Below are positions 12,201 through 27,200 of a stretch of 64,000 bases of DNA, piece after piece. Where the stretch lies: assembly GCF_021018805.1 (NCBI RefSeq), contig NC_086254.1:4017001-4081000 (forward strand), given 5' to 3'. A model generated the notes under the pieces. That model saw only the letters and a list, made by a program, of their open reading frames with translations, was not told where the DNA came from and searched no databases. Every line of letters begins with the position of its first letter. Position 1 is the stretch's first letter. The stretch is from Prinia subflava. Lineage: Eukaryota > Chordata > Aves > Passeriformes > Cisticolidae. The position numbers and the translations under genes were made by a program.

Positions 12201-15200
12201 GTACCTGTTCTTTCCAGAACCCTGATATCAGATATGTGATCTCATATTAAACATCTTCAGAGGCCTAAACAGCCTGTTCTGAATGTGGGACTGAAATAAG
12301 GGACAGGAATGATTTCATTTGTAGGTAAAAATTGGGGGACACAGGGACAATTGTTTTTTTCATTAGATCTGGCTGATCAAAAACTTCTTGTTCTGAAGTG
12401 ATTCATGAAAATGTTGCAGGAGAGGGGCACATCTTGTTCTTTGTGAAAGGGTTGTCATTTCCCCTGGTTGTTAGCACTGTTGAGTAGGAGTATGAGTTTC
12501 CTACAGTTTTATACAGTGTTTAAAACTATAATAGTGTAATCATTTTATGCAGGGAGATAGGAGCATAATTTAATTGTATGGAAGCTTAAGACATGAATAC
12601 ATCAAGAAATTCTTCAGTAGAAGGTTTTGATACTCAAAGAAAAATGTTTGTCAAGTGCAGATGACTGAATTCTTTCCATGCTTGTTCCTGCAGGTATTAC
12701 ATTTTGTTTTAATCTTTTAATACTTCTGTTTTATTTTTAGGGGAAAGGAGATACTCACAAGGAAACCAAATCTCCTGCAGAAGAGAAAGCAGGAAAACAA
12801 GAAATGGAAATCAAAGCTGTCTCTGCAAAGAAAGCTGTTGTGAGACAAGAGTCAGAGTCGTCTGTGGATGGGAATGTTCCTGCAACAGGTAAAAAATGAT
12901 TTCTGATTCTCCCTGTCACAGCAATATCCTCTCATCTGCAAACAAACAGCTGTCCTTTTTATTCCTAATCCAGTTTTGCGTATTTTAAAATGTCTGTGTC
13001 TGCTTTGTGAAAACCTGCCAGACTTTGCTTTGAACAAATGCCTTGCAGTCTGTTTAAAGGAGTCTGGAAATCAGGGTAGATTCCCACAAATATTTATCCA
13101 TGTATGGAGATTACAGTCCCTGTTGGTCTAACACAACACTTGTGTGTTCTGATGCATTTGGAACCAGAAAATAAATGTTTTATCCTATTAAAGACTGGGA
13201 TTGTAAGAACTGTGATGGTTAAATGGATCTGTCTGTAGCTCTGTCCTTTATATGTTTTTACTAAATGGTATAAATTTCTTTACCTTCTGTTTCCATACAC
13301 TTTTATAAAGACTTTATTTTCAAATTGTAATAATTCTGTTTATAACTTATATTTGGTTTTAGATTTGGATTATAAAGATTAAGCTATCACTTATTTCTTT
13401 ATTTTTAATGTCACTTAGGGGATTTTCTTTTTTTGTTTTTATTTACAAAGCAGGTGACTCCCTCTCGGAGGATTCAACCCAAAAACCAACAGAGAAGGTT
13501 TTAATACCTAGCCAGGAGCAAGTTTTTGCTGAATGCTCTCAGAAGAGGATTTTGGGGTTGCTGGCAGCTATGTTACCACCTTTCAAATCAGTTAGTTCTT
13601 TTTACTTCCATCTGGGTAGTGTTCTAGGTGCACAAATAACATGAATAAAATTCATAGGAGTTAAATGTGGGATGTGGGCCCATGTTGATTACATGTTATG
13701 AAATGTGAATTCTCAAATGAGAATGTCTTCTGACATTGACATCACTAAGGAATGTAAGGGCTTGTTCCTGGGTGGGGGGAGAGGAAGGGAATTTTAATGT
13801 ATCTGTGAAGTAGTGTCTTAACTGTTTAGCAGAGTTTAAATCTTCAATTTAGCTTCACATGTCAGGTCACAGGCCAATAACCAATGTAGTTTCTCATTCT
13901 TTCTGTCCTATTTGAAAGGCCTTTAGAACAGAAGCTTTTGCATGTGCTGACTTTGACTAAAAGTCTTGTTTTCTTTCCCTGCCTCACTGAGCTTTTTCTC
14001 TCTCCACAGGGCTCCACAATGTCTCTGATCAACCTGGAACAAATACTTCCACTGATGTTTCATGTTGTAATCTCAAATGCTGGCCACCTGAACGAAACTT
14101 ATCATTTAACCTTGGGACTCCTGGGCCAGTTCATCCTCAGGCTTATGCCTGCAGAAGTGGATGCTGCTGTAACTAAAATCCTCTCAGCCAAACATAATTT
14201 GTTTGTACCAGGAGATGGGTCTACAGTGCCAGAAGGGTGGAAGACAACTCATCTTCTGTTCAGTCTGGGAGCTGTGTGTTTAGACAGGTGCTTCTTACCT
14301 TAAACCAATTAGTTAATCTCTTCTGAACAGTAATTTTCTTTCATGTGTGTCTCGTGCATAGAGGCTTTTTAATAGAAAGGTAATTAAACCTTTATCCTGG
14401 TCATGGAAGGGGCTTAGCATCTGCAGCCTTTGCAGTGGGAATCTTAATTTCCTTCCAGAAGAAGGCTGGCTGCTGAAAAGTGGCCTAATTTCCTGTGCTT
14501 ACCAGCACAGCATGACATGGAGGAGGAAGTGAGGTTTGGAAACTACAGGGAAAAGCAAAAATACAGTCCTTTATTTTTTGTGTGACATGAATTCTGTCAC
14601 ATTGTTACAAATGTCTTGTATAAGTTGGGAAAAGGAGAAGGGTGTGTCACAGAACTATCACCAGTGCTGAGTTCTGGATCTGACCCTTCTATGTAAGGGT
14701 ATTTGAGAGAGAGGTTTTTTTACAGCAAAATTGCACTGGAAACAGCAGGGAGGGACAGAAGATCCTCAGAAAGCTCTCAAGCATTCTGAGATTAATGTCA
14801 TGCCTGTTAAGTGTGACTTATTTTTTATTGTAGCTGTGTTTTACAGGGAGGGTTCATAAACAAATAGAAAAGCACATGAAATTTAAAGGCAGAATATCCA
14901 GAGCATAAGCTGAGGGGAAGGATTTTCTCAAGAAGTAGCTTCAGTGTAAGAGACCAGTCCCTGTAGATGTTTTGTGTGATCCACAGAGTGAGCAGGTGAT
15001 CATGTACAAGGAAAATAAACCTCTTGTTGCTATGCAAACAGAAACTTCTGAGTTCTAAACTAAAATTCAGACATAGGAGTGGCAATATTCAGGCACACTT
15101 TGGTTTGGGACCGTAGACCTTCTCAGAAAACAGAATAGTATTTATGGAAAACAAAGCACAATTCGTGTGTCAGCAGGCACAAAGGCCTCAAGTATTTGGG

Positions 15201-18200
15201 AAAACAGTTCTGTAATAATTTAAAAGCTGTGACAGATGAGCAGTGATAGGCTGTCCTGAGGAAGAAGAGCCCTGCTCACACAGCCTGGCCTTGCCTTGCA
15301 GCCGCGTGGGGCTGGACTGGGCGAGCTCCATGGCAGACATCCTGCGCTCCCTGAACGCGTCGGCGCAGTGGCACCACGTCATCGCTGCCTTCACTGACCA
15401 CTGCATCAGGCAGCTGCCCTTCCAGCTGAAGCACACCAACATCTTCACTCTCCTGGTGCTGGTTGGCTTTCCTGAGGTGAGTGGCCTGTGGGTCCTAAAG
15501 GGAACAAAATTGGTTAAAGCTTTTAAGTATTTCTTTCAAATGGGGACAACCTTTCTAAACTCTCAAAACCTGGTGTGTGTCAGAGTTCACATCTTTCACT
15601 TGGGCACAATTAACGTTGATCTAATGAAGAATAATGAGCTTTTTTTGCTTGACATTTCTTTTGATGCTACTTATAACTGCTACAAGCAAACCAGCTTCAT
15701 TTGTTTCAGTATCTAAAAGGACTTTTGTACAAGGAAAACAATCCATTCTCCATCTAGACGTTCATAACTGATACATTGCCTATGTAACATTAAGTTGGTT
15801 GGTGTAGACTTTTCTTCTATAGACTCAAACTTCCATTTTCTAAAGATCAGCAAATACCAGGCATCAAGCAGTGGTTCAGCCCAAAAATAAAACAGCAAGA
15901 ACAAGCAAATGTAACCAGTACAAGACATGGCTGTGTATTTGTAAATAAGTATTCCAAATCCTGACTGAAGTTGTGCTGCTGTTTCAGGTGCTGTGTATGG
16001 GCACTCGTTCTGTGTACATGGACAATGCCAACGAGCCTCACAACGTGATCATCCTGAAGCACTTCACTGAGAAAAACAGGGCAGTGGTTGTGGACATCAA
16101 AACCCGAAAGAGAAAAACAGGTTCTGTGACATTTTTGTTTTATCAGACAATCACAGAGTATTTCCTTACAGTTTGTTACGGATACCCAAAAGCAAATGTT
16201 AACTAGACCACTGTGCAGGTCTGCAGAGTTTGAATTCCATTTTTAGTAAGTTGTCTGACTTTCTGCTCATAGGTTACCAAATCCTGCTTGCAGATCACTG
16301 CCAAATTGTGAAGCTTCTGCAGTAATTATTTCAATTGTCTTTATTCAGAAAAGGATTTAGAAAACTGTTGAGACCATTCTGTTAATTGAGAAATCTCAGA
16401 AACAGGCATCTGGTGAAACTGAAGCAGTTGTTTCTGTACCAAGATTTGTGTAGTGCCTGTGTCTTATCCTTTACAAACCTGTGCTTAATGAAGTGCTTTT
16501 AGAAAACAGTGCTTTTAGAAAAATTGCTAATTTAAAAACAATTTGGATAGCCCTAAAATTTGAGACCAAGTGAAACATTTAATATATAACAAATCAGTTG
16601 GGTTTTTAGGAGCAAGAGCTTTTCTCTTTGTATGACCTAATATTGGGAACTTAATAAAGCAAAGGTTGTCCTAAGATTTGACTGCTGAAGTTGTGTAAAA
16701 GACATTTGGAAAAATCAACAGACTAAAGTGCTTTTTGATTGTTGAAGGAAGATTTGAATATAAAAGCTTTTCTTTTTTTTAACTGTTGACATTTTAAACA
16801 GAAAGATCAGCAATATTTATTTCATCATATCAATTGCAGGTCAGAATTTTCCCCATTTTAATTGTAAAATACAACTTGTGCTGCTTTGCCTGCTGTACTG
16901 CTGATGTGCAAATATGTGCTATTGCCAGAAGTGACCTGGGGATTTTTCACTTGTACTGAAAAATGAAGGGGAAAATGTTCAGGGAATCTGAGATAATTTT
17001 TGTATTAGACCTTTATTAGAACATAATTGATGTAAGGATGCCTCATGTCTCAGCCTACTCATATCTACCAACAGCTAACTCTACAACATTTTAAGGTGAG
17101 CTAAGTGAATTGTGTTTTTTCTCTCTTGCAGTGAAAGATTATCAGTTGATTCAGAAATGTGAGCAGGAGGGCAGCGATTGCCAGGCCCAGCTGAGGCAGT
17201 ACCTGCAGCACTTTGTGCTCATCTCCACCCACCTCCTGCAGACCAGCATGGACAGCAGCTATACTGAGGCAGTGGAGACAACCTGGGTCTTGTCACTGGC
17301 TCTAAAAGGGCTTTACAGAACTCTGAAGGTACTGACACAAAATATGAGAGAGAAATAAAAACTCATGTTCTTCCCTGTGCTACAGGAACTTGGGTATTGA
17401 CTGAGCACACTGGGGAGTTACCACGAGGGCATTTCTGTCACTGCTGGATCTCTTTATTCCTGGTCTGTAGGGGGTTGAAAATGTTGCTGGGCTTTAAATA
17501 GCTTTTGTCTGAGCTGGAAGTTGTTTTGCTTCTCCTCTCTGGGGGCCAGCCATTCAGGAGAGCTCAGGAAAAAACTTCTAGAGATAACATGTTGTGGAGT
17601 GAAGTTCACTTTTCTCACTCCTGAAGTATTTCAAGAGGAAATGTTTCTTTTTTTTTTTTTACTGTCAGATCAAAACAGAGACTCAGTTACTACTCTGTGC
17701 ATGTCACAGATGATACCCTTAAGGGATTTGAAGTGGGGATTTTTATTTTAGTGAAATGAAAGAAGAAGGTTTCCAGTGTAGTTCATCTGGCAGGAAATTC
17801 ACCCAAGGCTGTGTGACAAGGCCTTGCAAGCACTGTGATGCATTGTTCCTTTTTCAGTTATTTATTTGTGTGTGTGTGTCTTTGTGTGCAGATTCATGGC
17901 TTTAAGGAGATCCAGTCTGCCTTTCTTCAGTCTGGTTTACTCAAACTTCTAGTGAAGAAGTGTAGCAAAGGAACTGGCTTCAGTAAGACTTGGCTTCTCC
18001 GAGACTTGGAGGTAAGAAAAGTGACATTTTGTAAAAAGTCAGGCTTCACACAGTGGCATGAAAGGTTATGGCAGTACACTGCCCTCCTGGGGACTCGAGA
18101 TTATTTCTAATTAGTCTCTAAAAAATGTTCACTTAACTGTATCCCTGAATCTGCCTCCTGCCCATCGTAATCGTGTGGATAACAGACTAAATTCTTTAAA

Positions 18201-21200
18201 GCAGGAGCTGATTTTCACTAATCTGATTTTATTTGAAAAAAATTCTGGAGGATGAGACATTACTCACCTACTCAGATTGTTTTATGGATTTTATTTAGAT
18301 TGTTCTTGAAAATTCCACTCTTCAGTTTAAAAAACAATCTCAAAAGCACAACTTGCACAAGGTTTTGCTGCAGAGCAGATGGCAAGATCAATGCACACGT
18401 GGGCATTTTCTTTCACAGTGGTTGTCAATTGTTGAAATATAAGTGTGGTTCAACTGTGAGTTATGTTTTTTCTTAGGCTGGAGTTGTGTTAATTCATTTT
18501 TAGGACTATGATGAAGCCAAAGGGCTGTTTTTAAAGGAGAAGGGTGTGTAGGGGCATCACAAAACCTTTGCTCTGGTTTTGTCTTGGAATCTTCAAACCT
18601 TTCATGTACTGAAATGGTTAAATAATTACTTTCTTAACTTTCTTTGCACTTTCACCCAATCGCTGAAGTTGTCTTTGCAGCAGCATGGAAGGTGTAACTC
18701 ATTAGTGAAGTGGGAAATGGTTTTGTTTCATGCTTTGGGGTTGCTTTTTTATTTTTTAGGTGTGCCTCTTTGTAAAATAGCATGTATTAAGCACTGTCCA
18801 GGTCTGATAAAGTTCCTTTAAGGTGCTGTTAGCAAATAAACTAATAATACCTACAGCTGTTACACCATATGCTGCCTTTTTTCTATGCAGATTTTGTCAA
18901 TAATGCTGTATTCCTCAAAGCAAGACATCAGTTCCCTGGCTGAACAGGAGGATACTGAACTGGAAGACAGGGAACAAGATCAAGATGTGGAGCAGCCTGT
19001 GGTTGGTCCTGTTGACTTAGAGCAGAACAAACTTGATCCTCTGGAGGGCCTGGATGAAGCCACCAAAATCTGTTTCTTGGTATTTAAATTAGTTTACGTC
19101 CTTTTGGGTAAATGTGCATTTGCTAGTTGCATAAAACATTTGGTTATTCATATGGTTGTTTTCCTTCTAAATTTATACAGTATAGGTCTATGATTTCAAT
19201 GCATCATTCTGTAAAGAAAATAAAGATGAGCTACAGTAATAAATGCAACAAAATCATTCTACACTGTTTTGCTAAATTGCTTCTCATTATTATCAATCCA
19301 GATACTGAGTTCATTAATTCTTTACCTATAAAGTGGAAAATAATGCCTAGGTCATCCTTAAAGAAATTCAATCTTTCTTTTCCCCCTCTGATGTGTTTTT
19401 GGGGGTTTTTAATTTCTTTTTGCTCCTTGCTCAGATGACACACGATGCACTTAATGCACCTCTCCACATTCTTCGAGCCATGTATGAGTTGCAGATGAAA
19501 AGAACAGATTCTTTTTTCCTGGAAGTTCAAAAGAGGTAAGTGAAAGTCTGGGTCCAGCAGAGAGACAGTGGTGGGGGAAAATCTAAAATCTTGGTTCTGA
19601 ATAGAAATTCTTTCAAGGATAAGATTTGGTTTTCATGTGTGGAAAAAGGAAGGAAATAAACTCCTGCTAAGTTGTATTTATGGAGGCAAGTCACCACTTT
19701 CTGAAACACATCACATGCTCTTTTCTGTGTGGTAGAATTCTGAATTCTGTGAACTGAGAAAGAGTCAAGAGCTCACATGTGGCTTCTGGTACTCAAAGCA
19801 TCTCAGAGACACCATGTTCTCACAGAAATGAGTGATTTTGTAACATTTAAATCCTTTGGCTTGTTAAGAGAACAGTAAGGTGATAAAAATAGGCATGAGT
19901 TTAATTCCAAAACAGAAGGTGGGAAGATTGAATTTGCATTTAACTGCCCTAATGGAGTCTGCATTACTTGGGAAACACATTTGTGTATTTTTGATTTTCC
20001 TGTGCCTCTGTTAAGGTTTGATGGGGATGTGATCACCACGGACGAGAGGATCCGCACGCTGGCCCAGAAGTGGCAGCCCAGCAAACGCCTGAGGCTGGAG
20101 GAGCAGAGCTCCAAGGCAGTGGATACAGATATGATCATCCTACCCTGCTTGGTATGGACACCTCTACAGACAGCAGCAACTGGGAAATAATCAATTTTGG
20201 CATTCAGCTTCTGTTTAGTAACTTCAAACCTGAGAAATTTTTTTTTATACATCTGAAATAATCTGTTATCGATGTTTTAAGTCAAAATGAGTGAGCAGGT
20301 ACAAGAAGCAAATATTTCTTCCTTGTTATTCCTTCCCTAAGGAAGTGAAAGAACTTGATTCCCAGCTCAGGAGAACAAATTGTGATTGCAGGCTGTAATT
20401 TCCTCCCCTTACAGAAGAGAGATTGTATCTCATTGCTGTAAGCTTGTGCCATGCTACTGTTTTAGCATATCATTGTTATCTTACAGTAAATTCAGCAGAA
20501 CAAGGAAGCAATGAAATTATCTTGTAAAATAGACACTACACTTGCAAGTTTTAGGTTGTGCATTCAATAGCAGGGTCCCACAGATCTGCTTTATTTTGAG
20601 GGCTCATGTGGTGTCACCAGCACAGCTGTTTATCAGTTGCATAGCAAAGGGGAAGGAGCTTCCTGAAGCAGCTTCACATAATTATAAGGAAAAAAAAATA
20701 CAGGCCTTTCAACAGCTTATAAAGAGGCTGTGAAATATCCACACCCAGAAATTGTTCAAACTTAACTGGACAAAGCCCTGATTTTGAAATTGTCTCAGCC
20801 TTAAGTCAAATTTGGACCAAGTGATCTCCAAAAGTCCCTCCCAACTTGCCTCATTTCAGGGCACTTGGTAGCTTTACCTCTGTAGGTGAGCTTCAGTTAA
20901 CACTTCTAATTAGAATTTTAACAGCTGTTCCCACACATGCATCAGTGTACAGTGAGCTGTGTAGACATAAACAGTATTTTTCAGGAAATCTGTAGCTGTG
21001 TGAGAGATCCCACTTTTGTGGGGGTTTTGGCAAATTCATTTATAAATTCAGCCTCCGGTTTGACCGGTCAGATATCCAACTGTAAATTACTGACAGCCTA
21101 TTTTCAAACTTACATTTCTCTTCTTGCAGTCCAAGCCTGTACTGTGTGATAAAGCAACAGAAGAAACCAACCCTGTTGCCCAGAAACTCATCACCAACAC

Positions 21201-24200
21201 GGAGAGTGACCTGCAGCTGAGCTACGCCAAGCAGCGCCGCACCAAGAGCTCCATCCTCCTGCACAAGGAGCTGGACTCCAGGAGCAAAAAGGCTGTCAGG
21301 GATTACCTGTATCGTGTCAACGAGGCAATTGCTGTTCTGTATGCCAGGCATGTGCTGGCATCCTTGCTGGCTGAGTGGCCTGATGATGTGGCAATAAATG
21401 AGGAAATCCTAGATCTCAGTGGCCCAGCCCATATGACTTACATCCTGGACATGCTGATGCAGCTGGAGGAGAAGCAGCTGTGGGAAAAAGTAAGTGGATT
21501 TCACTTAGACACGTGAACAAAACCTGTGCCCACATGCCATGAGACTCTGACTGACAAAAATACTTGCAGTTCCTTTTTTTTCAATTAAATTGAAACTCCG
21601 AAATTTAAAATAGTTCTGGAAGAGCAGTTGGAATCTGTCAGTGTCTTGATGTGCTGATCTTGTTAACAGAAAATGGAAAAACTAGCTGTGTAGAGAGAAC
21701 TCTTTCAGTTATGAAAGAGGAATTGGTAAAATAGGCAGTCTGTTTTGAAAATAGACAATCTAGATGGTAATCTAGAGAAATTGGTAAAATAGGCAGTGCC
21801 TTTTAAAAGCTGCTTTTTCTTAGATCTCAATGGGTATATTGTAATACCTGCTACTCCACTGATGAGCTGGTGGTGGAAGTGATGTTGGAATTACAATAGA
21901 ATGCTGTAATGAAAGTGTCAGCTCAAGGCTTCACAGCAGTCAAAGCAAATCAAGTGCTGGGAATCTTCAAAAAGGGAGTGAAAATTAAAGCAGAAGGCAT
22001 TGATATGTCACTGAACCAATACTGTGCACTCTTTTGGACTGCAGTGACTCCCTCATCTCATGAAAAAATTAAAATAAGATGCACTACAACTGGAAGAGGC
22101 CTAGAGAAGAATCATATCAGGGATTAAAACAGCCATGGAATAACTTCAGAATGAGGAACCAACTCGTTTTCTTCATTCTGGATCTTTCCCATGTGGGGCA
22201 TTGAGGGAGAAGGAGTAATGGAAAAGTCTGTTCCTCTTTCTCTGTAGATTTAAAGCAGTAAATAGCATGCAAAAGTTAAGAGCAAGTATTATTCACTGGC
22301 CCTCCCAGTAAGAAAACAAAGGAGTGTCAGATTAAGGTAATAAGTGGCAGGTCCAAAACAAACCAAAAGAACAGGTTCTTGACACAGTAAGTCATGGAAA
22401 TTGTTGCCCCAGGGTGTTTTTATGGGTTCAGAAAAGGGCAGGATGAACGGATACAATAAAATCTATTAAGGCATATTAAATGCAAAAGCCTAGCCTTTGT
22501 CCTAGGCTGTTCTGCAAATGCAAGGCAAAGAGTGCATTCAGGGAACTGCTACCTGCTGCCTTTGTTTTTTAAACTCTTTTTCCCAAGAAATCAGTTTCTG
22601 GAGATGACCCTGCTGGCCTGAGCTGGTGTATTACATTTTACAGGAGGAGTTAGGAGATGGAGGTGAAGACATCTAAGGAGTTGCTCTGATGACCTGAAAG
22701 GGCCTCAAGTAAAATAATTCCTGATTCAGGGCTTTTATGCACTGATATAAAAATAAGAAAAAGGGAGACTCAGGTGGTTCTGAATTATATTTAGGGTGTC
22801 CTGATAGATTAAAGGGCGTTTTTGGGTAGTTTTAAATGTACAGGACTTGCATCTGCTGCTTTCAAAACTTCAGCCATCTAACTGATACTTTATCAATTTA
22901 TTTCTTCTTATGCACAGTCATACTTTTTGTTTTTGAAGGCTGAAATAGATGACATACTCTATTCAAATCAAAACCTGTAGGTATAGAAGGTAAAGGTGCC
23001 TGTTTAGTATGTTAACAAAGTTGTTAATAATCTCACTTGATTACAGCTTTCATTTCTTGTTAATTATGGATTAGCCTTGATTCTAGCAGTTGTGTGAAGA
23101 GATGTAGCCAATATCTATCATGTTTTTATCAAATAAAGAATGAAAGATCTAGAACAGAGGACAGAGTGAAATCTTTTGACATTCAGAGTGAAATGGAGAT
23201 GACATTTGTAGGCGTCATCTGTGAATTTATCTTATTTCTTGCTGGTACCTTGATTCCCTCTTCCAAAATACTGTGTGGCTGGGCATGAGTCGTGTCAGCC
23301 CCTGGCATGTGGAGCTGTAAATGTTCTCGTGACAGTAAATTGTATTTACATGATGTTCCTCCTCCCCAGATTCTCCAGAAGGTGCTGCATGGCTGCAAGG
23401 AGAACATGCTGGGGACCATGGCCCTGACAGCCTGTCAGTTCATGGAGGAGCCAGGGATGGCAGTGCAGATGAGGGAATCTCAGCATCCTTACAACAACAA
23501 TACCAACTTCGAGGTGAGGCAGGCATGGATTGAAGCTGAAATCACCCAGGGGTTGGAGCAGAAGCCTCTCCAAGTTCCACTTGTGTATCTGTGGGATTTC
23601 TGTGCTTTGAGTGCCTGTGAGGTCTGCAAAAGGCTGATGTCAGATAGCCCAGGCCTTGCCCTGCAAAGAAATGTGTTCAGTCAAGCACTTTAATGTAATT
23701 CTAACTCAATCATATAAAAAGTGCAAAACTTACATGGTTTTACTGTGCATGTATTTGAGGCAGATCAGATCTATAAATGGTTTCAAGGCCTTAATGATCA
23801 AATGTTTCTACCCTTCCTTCCAAAGGTTTGTTTCAGTTGGCCTGTCACTCCCTTGTGCTGTTAGGTGAAAGTAGGAGTGGTGTCTTTTTTCTTCTATTTC
23901 TCATTTTAGACTCTTTCCCTGACACAAACAGTTTCTGATTTTCTTCTCTTGATACTGTTTGAAAGCATTTTTTCTGATATAGTTTGGTAAGTAATTATTG
24001 CCTCTGGGCAGTCTGGGGATTTTTTTATTTCCCTGCTGCTCTGACTCTTCTGATTTTTATTTTTAAAATGCATCTAACCCCTTGGGCTCTGGCAGTGAGA
24101 TCAATATCAGCAACAATTACTGCTTTTGAAAAAGGAAAGCATTGCTGGCAATTCAATTTTCATTTGTTAAATTACTTAAATATCAAAGAGATTTTTACTT

Positions 24201-27200
24201 GCAGAGATGCTGTCACTTTTTTAATATCTCCCTTGTTTGTGTGGTGAAAGAGAAGTGGGTTCTGGGCAGTCCACGAAGCTCCTGTGTTTATTTCCAGGAT
24301 AAAGTTCACATTCCTGGTGCTATCTACCTCTCCATCAAGTTTGACTCGCAGTGTAACACGGAGGAGGGCTGTGATGAGCTGCTCATGTCCAGCAGCAGCG
24401 ACTTCCAGCAGGACAGGCACAGCTTCAGTGGCTCCCCACAGAAATGGACTGACTTTGAGCTTCCAGGTGAATATGCCCTGATCAAACTTAGATTGCTGGG
24501 GCTCCTGAAAGAAACTCCTGATGAGTTAAATGTGGATGGGATGTGTAGGAAAGCAGCCAATCCTTTCCTTGTCCCTCTCTGTTTGCTGTGACGTGCTGCT
24601 CTTGCATTTGTTTCTGAAACGTGGCTTATCTGTTGTTGTGCTGTGACCTTTTCTTTCCACCCCTCAGTCAAAGCATGCACTCAGCTACTGGAAACAAATT
24701 TGATCTTGATTCTGTTCCAACACAGTCCTTGTTCTGCACGATATTCACTTACATTGTTTATGCCTTGCCTTACTTTCCACAGGAAGCACATTTGTTATTA
24801 AAAAAAAAAAAAAAAAGATATGCTTATCTTTATTTCTGCTGCTCTGAGCAAAGAGAGCCAGTGCCAGCGCCTTGGCTCCAGCTGGTGCCACAGAGCACAG
24901 CTGGAAAAATCCCAGGGTTTGGCTGCCAGCTGCTCTCTGGATTCTCTAAGCACATTTGTGAGAGCAAATGCAGGGGAGCTCAAGGACTGCTTCTGATTTT
25001 AAACTGTTTTAACCCTCTGAGCACTGCGGTGCTGCAGGAAGCTCTTAACTTTGAGGACTGTCAGCACCTTTAAAGAGATTTAGGAGCTTTCTTAGCAAAC
25101 CAGTTTGGGTTACAAGGTGCTGAGTTTGGGTTACAAGGTGCTAGTTAAAAGCAGATGTGTGTTCTGTGGAAATATTTTAGATTTTTGTGAACTTCTGTCT
25201 GTCTTCTTTTTGCTCCCTAATAGTTGCTGAGGAGCTGAACTTCAAAGCCCATTGTTTAGAGCAGCCTTGGCTGTGAAAATTGAGTTTCACCTTGTGGAAG
25301 TTCATTTCCAATCAAGGCTGTCTGGATTGAGGCTCTTGATTCCAGCTGAAACCAGACATTTAAAGGCTTCTGGGCTTTTCACTTGATTGAAGAGCTTTCT
25401 TCTATGAGTAGGAGAGAACACTGTCTCCATTTCATGGTTAAAACAGAAATTCTTTGATAGATACTTCCTTTTAAATCCTAAAAAATGTTTTCAATTTTTT
25501 TCTTGTTCATGAAACTTTGAAAATTCTGCTTCCCAATGAAGTCTAGCCTGCTTGCCCCAGGGTGACAGGCTTTTTCATGGGGCAGAAGGATATTTTAAGT
25601 TTTAACAGGTCTAGTATTACAGAGCACAGTAGGTAAGATGTTTTGTGTAGTGTTACAGCCAACTACCAGGATTTATCCCTGAGGGTGCAGATGCTACAAT
25701 GGCAAAAATCTTTTTAGTGTTTTTTTGCCAGATTGTGAAGTGGTCAAATGTTCTCTTCTTTTCTTCAAATAGTCCTTCTATTTTGAAGTGATTAAGTTTA
25801 AGAGATTTCTTCATTACAGTAAAAATGTTTAATTTTCTGACATGTAAAAATTTTATTTTCAAATATTTTAAACCTTTTGTCCCATGAATTCAGGTGTTGT
25901 TGTAAAGAACTTGGCTGCCTATATAGGGGTTCTTGTTTCATAAATCATAACTGATCCAGCAATACAATTGCAAAAGTGAAGTTACATGTGCAGAATATGG
26001 AGTTTCCTTAATTTCCTCTATTTAGCTGTCAAAAATGTAAAACATATTATCCTTCCTATCCAGCACCTTTAGACAGGGGAAACTATTGCATGTTTTGCTT
26101 CAGCCTCCTCTTTGTCACCTGTTCTTTGTGTTTCATAGTTACCAAAAAATAAAATACCACCTCTCTTGAATGAAGACATCTGGGATTAATTAATTTCAGA
26201 CTTTTCATTTAATTTGTATTTGAGATGGCAAAACTAACTCAGAGATAGTAATGTGGGCTTTCTTCCTTCCCTGCACATAGGAGACACGCTCTACTACCGA
26301 TTCACTTCTGACATGAGCAACACTGAGTGGGGTTATAAGTTTACAGTGACAGCAGGTCATCTGGGAAGGTTTCAGACAGGTAAGAGATGCTCAGAATCTA
26401 TTGAAAAGGGCTTTTTTTAGTCATTTTGATGACCATTGAGAGACCTGTGGTTATCCCATTTCCTTGGCTGAGAATTTGCATTCAGTGTCTTAGAAATAAC
26501 ATGATTTGTTTTGTTCAAGTGGAAACTCAACTGGTGTCTCTTGCTTCCGGTGACTTTGGGGTAGAAGCACAAAATCTTCACAGAGACTTGGAGATTACAA
26601 TTATAATAATGTAATTTGCATCCAAAGTCTAGTTATACGGTAGTAATTACAGAGTATTTAGTAAACACTCCAGGATGCTGTAATTGGAAACAGAAATAAT
26701 GGTAATTGCATTTTCCAAAAGTGGTTATCCATTGGAATATGATGGTTCTGGGTCTAATTTTTAGCATAGGATGTTTTGTTAGTTTACTTTAGAGTTTAAA
26801 TATTTTTGATGAAATTGAGGCTGGTGGATAATTTGCTATCAGCAAAACTCTGCTGCATGTCATGTAATAGGGAGGGCTTATGTTTTGTTTGCCTTATGTG
26901 GGCAAAAATTTAATTTTGCATGTGATTCTTTCTAATGTTTGTGTAAGTTTTGCCTCAGAAAAAAGTTGCCATGTCAGGATGTAATGCAGAATTATCTCAG
27001 AGTTTTATTTACTATTTTAATTCAATATTTCTGGCTTGCAATACTTGGTGTATGGAGAAAACTGACCATATGAGCAGAACGCGTCCCTCCAAAACTGAAC
27101 ACCTGTTTGAATTTTGTTGGTTTTTTTTTTTCCACAGGGTTTGAGATTCTAAAGCAGATGCTGTCTGAGGAAAGGGTAATTCCTCACCTGCCACTGGCCA

